From contig CANBRV010000047.1 of NCBI GenBank assembly GCA_947372005.1, positions 1-11,906 on the forward strand: a DNA stretch of 11,906 nucleotides. Direction: 5' to 3'. Position 1 is the stretch's first letter, and each line of letters opens with the position of its first letter. The notes under the pieces were generated by a model. The model had not been told where the DNA came from. It did no database searches and saw only the letters and a list, made by a program, of their open reading frames with translations. The position numbers and the translations under genes were made by a program. This DNA comes from Comamonadaceae bacterium. GTDB lineage: Bacteria > Pseudomonadota > Gammaproteobacteria > Burkholderiales > Burkholderiaceae_C. Of this stretch, positions 1 to 5,302 are shown one piece after another.

Positions 1-162
1 GCCATCCAAAGTTCGATAAAGGTATTCTCTGGCGCCAACCGTCTTCCAATGCATCCCGCCTTTGAAACTGGCAGCCTTCAATTGAGCGTCCCTAAGCGCA
101 TCGTAGGTTTGCTGACAATCAATTGCCGCCTTCGCTGCACCTTCTGATAGTGGCACGAACAT
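1..162 (-). CDS. Nucleotidyltransferase-fold protein, N-terminal part (GSU2403-like), cut by window edge
   Basis: The first 54 codons of a minus-strand gene read open from an ATG at 162 to the window edge. The product begins MFVPLSEGAAKAAIDCQQTY and contains FKGGMHWKTVGAREYLYR. I recall this N-terminal pattern (a helical stretch, then a basic aromatic 'HWKTV..REYLYR' strand pair) from GSU2403-type nucleotidyltransferase-fold proteins. The catalytic part would lie outside the window, so the family call is provisional. An AAGGAT Shine-Dalgarno at 175-170 is 7 bases before the ATG, which supports the start. A TATGAT -10 candidate lies at 194-189, with no good -35. Both sites are embedded in a long palindrome (164-210). 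The gene lies just beyond a degenerate copy of the lpdA tail, suggesting an accessory gene joined to this locus. Biological role unknown. Confidence 0.55.
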   Translation of the reverse strand, partial: MFVPLSEGAAKAAIDCQQTYDALRDAQLKAASFKGGMHWKTVGAREYLYRTLDG

Positions 163-163
163 G

Positions 164-210
164 GAATTTATCCTTGGAAAATAGATAAATCATATTTTAA
201 GGATAAATTC
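164..210. promoter_or_regulatory. Long near-perfect palindrome over the start region of the nucleotidyltransferase-like gene
   Basis: GAATTTATCCTT (164-175) is the exact reverse complement of AAGGATAAATTC (199-210). Inside these arms AAAATA (178-183) is the exact complement of TATTTT (193-198). The whole forms an 18-bp stem interrupted by one GG bulge (176-177), with a 9-base loop. On the minus strand the inner arm contains the AAGGAT Shine-Dalgarno, and the ATG at 162 follows directly. A -10-like TATGAT (194-189) sits in the loop and inner arm. If transcription starts upstream of 210, the RNA could fold and hide the ribosome site. If it starts near 182, the arms would instead be DNA operator half-sites flanking the -10. 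It is not a normal terminator: the stem is AT-rich and no U-run follows. Confidence 0.7.
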
Positions 211-216
211 TTAGGC

Positions 217-241
217 TTACTTTTTCGCAGGCGCCACATCC
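217..241 (-). repeat. Degenerate copy of the lpdA 3' end (direct repeat, copy A)
   Basis: Read on the minus strand, this segment encodes D-V-A-P-A-K-K-stop. The real end of lpdA (1405-1429) encodes D-V-P-P-A-K-K-stop. The two 25-base segments differ at 2 positions and have the same orientation. Identity stops on both sides: beyond the stop codons the flanks differ, and upstream only a short ACAA can be aligned after a 2-base gap. The copies bracket the two plus-strand cassette genes. This could be a duplicated target or attachment site from an insertion at the lpdA 3' end, or a relic of a second lpdA copy. Confidence 0.75.
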
Positions 242-266
242 ACAAATGCTATATCCTTTCAAAATT

Positions 267-551
267 ATGCATTCACTCATCCGCGCCGCCCTACTGACCG
301 CTCTCGTATTCGGCACCCTATCGGCTTGCACTGAAGCGCCAAGTTGGCAAAAGCTACTCGCCAGCAAAATCAAAGAGCACTATCCAAGTTACGACGTGCA
401 AGCCACGCCAGATGGGGCTTTGAAGGTGCTACGCCCAAACTTACCAGAGGCACGAGTCAATGTAGATGAGATTGCACAGTTTTGCCAGCGTGGCCCAAAA
501 GATTGTAATTACGCGACGGATCAGATGCTGCTAGGTTTGCAAAGTCAATGA
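267..551 (+). CDS. Small putative outer-membrane lipoprotein, function unknown
   Basis: I do not recognise the family. From the ATG at 267 the product is 94 residues and starts with a textbook lipoprotein signal: basic Arg6, a hydrophobic stretch at 7-18, and the lipobox Leu18-Ser-Ala-Cys21. Thr22 at the +2 position does not suggest inner-membrane retention, so an outer-membrane destination is likely. The mature part is about 74 residues, with two further cysteines (Cys73 and Cys80) that could form a disulfide in the periplasm. An alternative ATG at 246 adds 7 residues and would push the charged n-region further out, so I prefer 267. Neither start has a convincing Shine-Dalgarno. The gene starts just beyond the lpdA-tail repeat. 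A 135-bp gap separates it from the next gene; it holds no clear terminator and only weak promoter-like hexamers (TAGAAT at 635-640). Confidence 0.6.
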   Translation: MHSLIRAALLTALVFGTLSACTEAPSWQKLLASKIKEHYPSYDVQATPDGALKVLRPNLPEARVNVDEIAQFCQRGPKDCNYATDQMLLGLQSQ

Positions 552-686
552 TTGTGGTTCGTAAATCGAGAAATGCGAATCAAACAGATTGCCAAGGCAT
601 TGTGTGAAGTAAATTAATGGCGCGTTTTGCGCTGTAGAATTTATTTGTCAATGGCGAAGATTTTTCAACTTACCTAACCACAAACC

Positions 687-1310
687 ATGTCTGAAATTAC
701 AAATCAATCTCCACGAAATTCGTCGCTCACTTTTTCGTTAATTGCAAATGCAATTCTTGCTATAGCCACTTTAGCCTTTGCGTTTTTGTACTTCCAAACG
801 AGTCGTGATTTGGATGGCCAAAAAGCGACTGTGGCGGCACTTCAAACAGAAACAAGCTCGGTTAAGAGTGACCTTGCAAAAGAGGCAGCACGTGCGGCCG
901 AATTGAAGTCCGATCTCAATGTAGCAAAAACTGACGCTCAATCGCTAGCTGCAAAATCAACGCAACTACAAGCCGATCTAGAGTCGAAAGATCAAGCACT
1001 GGCGCAAAACAAGGCAGCGCTGGACAAAGAAAAGGCAAAACTTCCGCCCGTACCAGTTTCAATTGCAATGAGACCGTCCGCTGTAAACCGTGGGCTCGTT
1101 GCGGTCTTAACAAACACATCAACAAAACAACTACCAATACTGCTTTTAGTCGTGAACCCTACGACACGTCAGAAAATTCAACTGTCACTACAAATTGCGC
1201 CAGGCAAAAAACTAGAAATTGGTCATCAAGAAGGTTGGCAATTTGCATCTGGTGATATCGCGTTTGTTCGCAGCTCAGGCTATGAAGATTTACGAATCAC
1301 GGTGCCTTGA
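687..1310 (+). CDS. Membrane-anchored coiled-coil protein with C-terminal beta-rich domain, function unknown
   Basis: This 207-residue product is not recognised. After a short polar N-terminus comes one hydrophobic segment (about residues 13-36), followed by a long Ala/Lys/Glu/Asp/Gln-rich stretch (about 40-118) with the spacing of a coiled coil. A short Pro-rich break (LPPVPVS) leads into a C-terminal domain (about 125-207) rich in beta-branched residues, with phrases such as VLTNTSTKQLPILLLV and APGKKLEIGHQEGW. That is suggestive of a small beta-sandwich. No cleavable signal is evident. The most likely topology is inner-membrane anchored, with the rod and domain in the periplasm. The start at 687 has no Shine-Dalgarno. 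The gene ends 94 bp before the convergent lpdA stop, with a shared terminator between. It could be structural or part of an envelope system, but nothing shows which. Confidence 0.7.
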   Translation: MSEITNQSPRNSSLTFSLIANAILAIATLAFAFLYFQTSRDLDGQKATVAALQTETSSVKSDLAKEAARAAELKSDLNVAKTDAQSLAAKSTQLQADLESKDQALAQNKAALDKEKAKLPPVPVSIAMRPSAVNRGLVAVLTNTSTKQLPILLLVVNPTTRQKIQLSLQIAPGKKLEIGHQEGWQFASGDIAFVRSSGYEDLRITVP

Positions 1311-1348
1311 TTGGCGCTCTCAAAATCAGCAATAACGCTCTCAGTATT

Positions 1349-1384
1349 AAAAAAGCCCGAGCCAATTAAGGTTCGGGCTTTTTC
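1349..1384. terminator. Bidirectional rho-independent terminator
   Basis: AGCCCGAGCC (1354-1363) and GGTTCGGGCT (1370-1379) form a 10-bp stem, with one G-T wobble read on the plus strand, around the loop AATTAA. An A-run precedes it (1349-1354) and a T-run follows (1379-1383), so it can act in both directions. It lies between the convergent ends of the coiled-coil gene (stop at 1310) and lpdA (stop at 1405). It would end the pyruvate dehydrogenase operon on the minus strand. Confidence 0.9.
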
Positions 1385-1404
1385 TTTGCGCTATGCAATA
1401 AAGA

Positions 1405-1429
1405 TTACTTCTTCGCAGGCGGCACATCC
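1405..1429 (-). repeat. lpdA 3' end, direct repeat copy B
   Basis: This is the intact counterpart of the 217-241 copy: the last seven codons and stop of lpdA, plus one base. 23 of 25 bases are identical in the same orientation. The distance between the copies is 1188 bp, and the intervening DNA carries the lipoprotein gene, the coiled-coil gene and the terminator. Confidence 0.75.
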
Positions 1430-3264
1430 GTACAAGACCCATGCGCCACTTCCGCTGCCATGCCGATGCTCTCGCCTAGCGTGGGGTGCGGGTGAATGGT
1501 TTTGCCGATGTCGATTTCGGTTGCGCCCATCTCGATAGCGAGTGCGACTTCGCCAATCATGTCGCCTGCGTGTGTGCCGACGATGCCGCCGCCCACAATG
1601 CGGTGCGTGGCTGCGTCGAACAGCAGTTTGGTAAAGCCTTCGTCGCGACCGTTCGCAATAGCGCGGCCTGATGCGTTCCACGGGAACATGCCTTTTTTGA
1701 CCGCGAGGCCTTGCGCTTTGGCTTGCTCTTCGGTGAGGCCCACCCAGGCCACTTCGGGGTCGGTGTAGGCCACGCTTGGAATGACACGTGCATTAAACGC
1801 GGCTTTGGCTAGCTTCTCATCGCCCAAGAGCACGCCCGCTGCCACTTCCGCCGCCACGTGTGCTTCGTGTACGGCTTTGTGCGCCAGCATGGGCTGGCCG
1901 ACCACATCGCCAATGGCGAAGATGTGCGGCACATTGGTGCGCATTTGGATATCGACGTTGATGAAGCCGCGGTCTGTGACGGCAACGCCTGCTTTGTCTG
2001 CCGCGCATTTCTTGCCGTTTGGCGTGCGTCCCACCGCTTGCAAAACCAAATCGTAAGTTTGCGGAGGTGGCGCAACACCGCCCTCTTCTGCCGCCGCAAA
2101 GGTGACTTCAATGCCCGCTGGCGTGGCTTTCGCGCCAACGGTCTTGGTCTTCAGCATGATGTTGTCAAAACGCGGCGCATTCATCTTTTGCCACACTTTG
2201 ACTAAGTCACGATCTGCGCCTTGCATGAGGCCGTCCATCATTTCCACCACATCTAGGCGTGCGCCCAGTGTTGAGTAAACCGTACCCATCTCAAGACCAA
2301 TAATGCCGCCGCCCAAAATCAGCATGCGCTTGGGTGCGTGCTCCATGGCGAGTGCGCCTGTGGAATCGACCACGCGCGGATCGTCGGGCATAAACGGCAA
2401 GCGCACAGCTTGCGAGCCCGTGGCGATGATGGCTTGTTTGAATTTGACGACCTGCGTTTTGCCTGTCTTCTCTTGCGCCGTACCCGTGGTTTCTTCCACG
2501 CTTAAATGGTGGCTATCTACAAACGCGCCATAGCCGCGAATGATGGTGACTTTGCGCATTTTCGCCATCGCACCCAATCCACCCGTGAGCTTGCCCACGA
2601 CTTTGTTTTTGTGACCTAGGAGCTTGCTGCGATCCACCGTTGGTTCGCCAAAATCAACGCCTAGCGCTGCAAAATGCTTGACTTCATCCATGACGGAGGC
2701 CACGTGCAGCAAGGCTTTGGAAGGGATACAGCCCACGTTCAGGCAAACACCACCAAGGCTGGCGTAACGCTCAACGAGAACCACTTTAAGTCCCAAATCG
2801 GCTGCACGGAAAGCAGCGGAGTAACCGCCAGGACCACCGCCTAAAACGAGCAGGTCGCACTCGGCATCGACTGCGCCGGCGTAGGTAGATGCGGCAACGG
2901 CTGCGGCCGCTGGGGCAGAGTCTGCACGGATGGTTGCGGGAGCGTTTCCTGCTTGTTCGGTAGCCTTTGGCGTGCTAGAAGCGGCGACAGAATCTGCCCC
3001 AGCGGTCGCAGCCGTTGCTGCCCCCCCAGCGGCTTCTAGCGATACCACGATCGAGCCTTGCTTGACCTTGTCGCCTAGCTTCACTTTCAATTCTTTCACC
3101 ACGCCCGCATGGGACGACGGAATTTCCATCGACGCTTTGTCGGACTCCACGGTGATGAGCGATTGCTCGACCTTGACGGTGTCGCCTACTTTGACGAGCA
3201 ACTCAATCACGGTGACTTCGTCGAAATCGCCAATATCTGGAACTTGAATATCAATGGAACTCAT
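1405..3264 (-). CDS. lpdA: Dihydrolipoyl dehydrogenase (E3) with N-terminal lipoyl domain
   Basis: This flavoenzyme reoxidises dihydrolipoyl groups on the E2 core of the pyruvate dehydrogenase complex, passing electrons through FAD to NAD+. The product is 619 residues. The lipoyl domain spans about 1-80, with the lipoylated lysine at Lys43 in ESDKASME. An Ala/Ser/Thr-rich linker covers about 82-132. The FAD-binding motif GGGPGG is at 142-147, the redox-active disulfide is Cys174/Cys179 in GGVCLNVGCIPSK, and an NAD-binding glycine motif follows (LGGGIIG). The C-terminal catalytic pair is His593/Glu598 in HPHPTLGE. An E3 with its own lipoyl domain is known in Neisseria and Burkholderiales, so the extra length is expected. 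The start at 3264 has GAGGAG (3278-3273) 8 bases upstream. It is the last gene of the operon, 36 bp after the hydrolase gene. The linker DNA is strikingly similar to that of aceF, and a C7 run at 3021-3027 marks the lipoyl/linker boundary. Confidence 0.97.
   Translation of the reverse strand: MSSIDIQVPDIGDFDEVTVIELLVKVGDTVKVEQSLITVESDKASMEIPSSHAGVVKELKVKLGDKVKQGSIVVSLEAAGGAATAATAGADSVAASSTPKATEQAGNAPATIRADSAPAAAAVAASTYAGAVDAECDLLVLGGGPGGYSAAFRAADLGLKVVLVERYASLGGVCLNVGCIPSKALLHVASVMDEVKHFAALGVDFGEPTVDRSKLLGHKNKVVGKLTGGLGAMAKMRKVTIIRGYGAFVDSHHLSVEETTGTAQEKTGKTQVVKFKQAIIATGSQAVRLPFMPDDPRVVDSTGALAMEHAPKRMLILGGGIIGLEMGTVYSTLGARLDVVEMMDGLMQGADRDLVKVWQKMNAPRFDNIMLKTKTVGAKATPAGIEVTFAAAEEGGVAPPPQTYDLVLQAVGRTPNGKKCAADKAGVAVTDRGFINVDIQMRTNVPHIFAIGDVVGQPMLAHKAVHEAHVAAEVAAGVLLGDEKLAKAAFNARVIPSVAYTDPEVAWVGLTEEQAKAQGLAVKKGMFPWNASGRAIANGRDEGFTKLLFDAATHRIVGGGIVGTHAGDMIGEVALAIEMGATEIDIGKTIHPHPTLGESIGMAAEVAHGSCTDVPPAKK
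2914..3005 (-). repeat. Linker repeat shared with aceF (lpdA copy)
   Basis: This part of the lpdA interdomain linker aligns without gaps to 4903-4994 in aceF, with 86 of 92 bases identical by eye. It encodes the common peptide ADSVAASSTPKA plus a near-identical continuation (E-Q-x-G-N-A-P-A-T-I-R-A-D-S-A). Such linkers normally drift fast, so conservation at the DNA level points to recent exchange between the two genes. Confidence 0.8.
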
Positions 3265-3300
3265 GGTGTTTACTCCTCATTTTTACTAAATTTATTTGAA

Positions 3301-3885
3301 TTACTTTTTCAATTTAACGGTGTACACATGCACGGGCGGCGCAGAGTTTTTATCAAACTCACAACCTGCCAGCACACCTGCCTCTGCCACTTCTGCCGCT
3401 GTCTTTGCTTTGCTATAGACCGCATTCATTGCGCCCAGTGCAAAGGGACGGCCTGAGCCAATACCCCAAAACTCTTTGAACTCAAACACTTCGCGGTAGC
3501 TGTACAGGCCAAAAATACCAGCGCTGTTAGCCACTAACACCGAGAACTGCATGGACTCGTACGGATCGTTGTCGTCTTCTTTGGTTTGCAAAAAGAACTT
3601 GTCCTTCAAGACCGTGTGCAGCTTCAAAAACGTGTCATAGACTTCGTCTTTGCTGTGCAACTTCAAGTCCTCAGAAGGCAAGTCCAACAAGGCTTTGCGG
3701 ATCGCGGGAAAGTGTGCCACCGTACCCGCTGCCGCCACGTAAGTCTCGCCGCCCACGGCATTCACTTTGAAGATTTTGGAGTTGTCTTCAAAACGATGCG
3801 CCAGCTTGGTATCGCCAAACGTGACGAGGCTGTCGGATGCAACCGCAACCTGCCCCGCTTTTTTAACAACGACGACCGTAGTCAT
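3301..3885 (-). CDS. Betaproteobacterial proteasome homologue (BPH), HslV-like threonine hydrolase
   Basis: This is a predicted N-terminal-nucleophile hydrolase of the proteasome/HslV superfamily, 194 residues, cytoplasmic. It starts M-T-T-V-V-V-V, like HslV (M-T-T-I-V), so removal of Met would expose Thr2 as the catalytic Thr1. The conserved Asp is Asp18 in VASDS. The likely catalytic lysine is Lys37 in EDNSKIFKV, three residues further along than in HslV. A small-residue AAGT motif is at 52-55 and the IGSGRP turn at 142-147. HslV is usually about 175 residues; the extra length here includes an acidic loop (about 99-113). These differences, and the lack of hslU nearby, favour BPH, a family proposed from sequence comparison and known as a double-ring tetradecamer. 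Native substrates are unknown. The start at 3885 is 9 bp after the aceF stop, and its Shine-Dalgarno (AAAAGGC, 3896-3890) overlaps that stop, suggesting translational coupling. Confidence 0.8.
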   Translation of the reverse strand: MTTVVVVKKAGQVAVASDSLVTFGDTKLAHRFEDNSKIFKVNAVGGETYVAAAGTVAHFPAIRKALLDLPSEDLKLHSKDEVYDTFLKLHTVLKDKFFLQTKEDDNDPYESMQFSVLVANSAGIFGLYSYREVFEFKEFWGIGSGRPFALGAMNAVYSKAKTAAEVAEAGVLAGCEFDKNSAPPVHVYTVKLKK

Positions 3886-3894
3886 GTACGCCTT

Positions 3895-5262
3895 TTACAG
3901 AGCGACGCGGCGGAAGTCTGCCAGCACAGCGCCCAAGAACGCATTGAAACGCGCAGCGGCTGCACCATCAATCACGCGGTGGTCATACGAGAGTGACAGC
4001 GGCATGATGAGGCGTGGCACAAAAGCTTTGCCATCCCACACGGGCTGCATCTTCGATTTGCTGACACCCAAAATGGCAAGTTCAGGCGCGTTGATGATCG
4101 GTGTGAAGTTGGTGCCGCCAATACCGCCAAGACTGGAGATACTGAAGCAACCACCTGTCATTTCGGCTGGTTTGAGTTTGCCCTCGCGTGCTTTGAGTGA
4201 GAGTTCGGTCATCTCTTTGGCAATGTCGATGAGGCCTTTTTTATCGGCATCTTTGATGACGGGAACGACCAAACCGTTTGGCGTATCGGCCGCAAAGCCA
4301 ATGTGGACATACTGTTTGTAGACGAGTTGATCGCCATCAAGCGACGCATTGAACTCTGGGAATTTCTTGAGCGCTGCGACAACTGCTTTGATGAGGAACG
4401 CCAGCATGGTGAACTTGACGCCTGCTTTTTCGTGCTCTTTATTCAGCTTGACACGTAAAGCTTCCAAATCAGTGATGTCGGCTTCGTCATTGTTGGTCAC
4501 GTGCGGAATCATCACCCAGTTGCGGTGCAAGTTCGCGCCGCTGATCTTCTTGATGCGCGACAAGTCTTTTCGCTCAACAGGTCCAAATTTGGCGAAGTCA
4601 ACTTTAGGCCATGGCAGCAGGCCAAGCGCAGCGCCGTCTGCCGAGCCACCTGCTCCAGAAGCCTTGCTAGACGCGGCTTGCGCGGCAGTCTGCTTGGAGC
4701 CGCCCATCACGGCTTGCGTAAACACTTGCACATCTTCCTCGGTGATACGACCATTTGCGCCCGAACCTTTGACTTCAGCCAGCGGCACACCGAGTTCACG
4801 AGCGTATTTGCGAACAGACGGTGAGGCATTTGGTAGCGAGGCAAGCTGCGCCGTTTGCGCGGCAGGCTCATGAGCTGGAGCGGCAGCGCCTGTGCCCGCT
4901 GTGGCAGAGTCTGCACGGATGGTTGCAGGAGCGTTTCCTGATTGTTCGGCAGCCTTTGGAGTGCTAGAAGCTGCGACAGAATCTGCCGCAGCGGGCGCAG
5001 GCGCTGCTGCGGCAACCGCTCCGCCAGCACCCTCAACCTCAGCCACCAACGAGCCCATCTTCACCTTATCGCCCAGCTTCACCTTTAAAGAAGCCACCAC
5101 ACCCGCATGCGAGGATGGAATTTCCATCGACGCTTTGTCGGACTCAACCGTAATGAGCGACTGCTCAACCTTCACGGTATCGCCTGCTTTGACTAGCAAT
5201 TCAATCACAGTGACTTCGTCGAAATCACCAATATCGGGAACCAAAATTTGTATATTCGCCAT
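3895..5262 (-). CDS. aceF: Pyruvate dehydrogenase E2, dihydrolipoamide acetyltransferase
   Basis: This E2 core enzyme takes the acetyl group from E1 onto its lipoyl arm and transfers it to CoA. The product is 455 residues from the ATG at 5262, which has a strong AGAGGAGAG site (5275-5267). The frame stays open upstream to 5352 across the aceE end, but those 30 residues do not look like E2. One lipoyl domain is present (about 1-80, Lys43 in ESDKASME). A long Ala/Pro linker follows, then a peripheral subunit-binding domain (about 146-182, PSVRKYARELGV...NGRITEEDV). The catalytic acyltransferase domain ends in DHRVIDG, with His428 and Asp432 as the active-site pair. The gap to the aceE stop is 40 bp. 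The lipoyl domain and linker closely match those of lpdA, so E2 and E3 both carry swinging arms. Confidence 0.97.
   Translation of the reverse strand: MANIQILVPDIGDFDEVTVIELLVKAGDTVKVEQSLITVESDKASMEIPSSHAGVVASLKVKLGDKVKMGSLVAEVEGAGGAVAAAAPAPAAADSVAASSTPKAAEQSGNAPATIRADSATAGTGAAAPAHEPAAQTAQLASLPNASPSVRKYARELGVPLAEVKGSGANGRITEEDVQVFTQAVMGGSKQTAAQAASSKASGAGGSADGAALGLLPWPKVDFAKFGPVERKDLSRIKKISGANLHRNWVMIPHVTNNDEADITDLEALRVKLNKEHEKAGVKFTMLAFLIKAVVAALKKFPEFNASLDGDQLVYKQYVHIGFAADTPNGLVVPVIKDADKKGLIDIAKEMTELSLKAREGKLKPAEMTGGCFSISSLGGIGGTNFTPIINAPELAILGVSKSKMQPVWDGKAFVPRLIMPLSLSYDHRVIDGAAAARFNAFLGAVLADFRRVAL
4903..4994 (-). repeat. Linker repeat shared with lpdA (aceF copy)
   Basis: This is the partner of 2914-3005, ungapped, with 6 differences in 92 bases. 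For comparison, the adjacent and functionally constrained lipoyl core (5117-5241 against 3119-3243) has about 13 differences in 125 bases. The linker DNA is therefore at least as conserved as the domain. Confidence 0.8.
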
Positions 5263-5302
5263 GTTTCTCTCCTCTAATGTGTTCTTGAAAAATTCGTAGT
5301 TT

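Noticed and set aside
552..686. Promoter or terminator between the lipoprotein and coiled-coil genes
   Set aside because: Only weak hexamers (TAGAAT at 635-640, TTGTCA at 645-650 without a matching -10) and short imperfect hairpins are visible, not enough to call a feature.
1858..2205. Plus-strand open frame antisense to lpdA
   Set aside because: Composition follows the complementary codons of lpdA, and no start signals are visible.
1405..3264. Lipoyl domain on E3 as a novel fusion
   Set aside because: Lipoyl-bearing E3 subunits are established in Neisseria and Burkholderiales.
3301..3885. Annotation as true HslV
   Set aside because: It is longer than HslV, the putative catalytic lysine is shifted by three residues, it has an extra acidic loop, and no hslU is present. 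BPH fits better, though the superfamily is the same.
4349..4873. Long open frame on the plus strand inside aceF
   Set aside because: It lies antisense to the Ala/Pro-rich linker and catalytic domain of aceF. It is low in complexity, has no ribosome site and looks like a shadow of the real gene.
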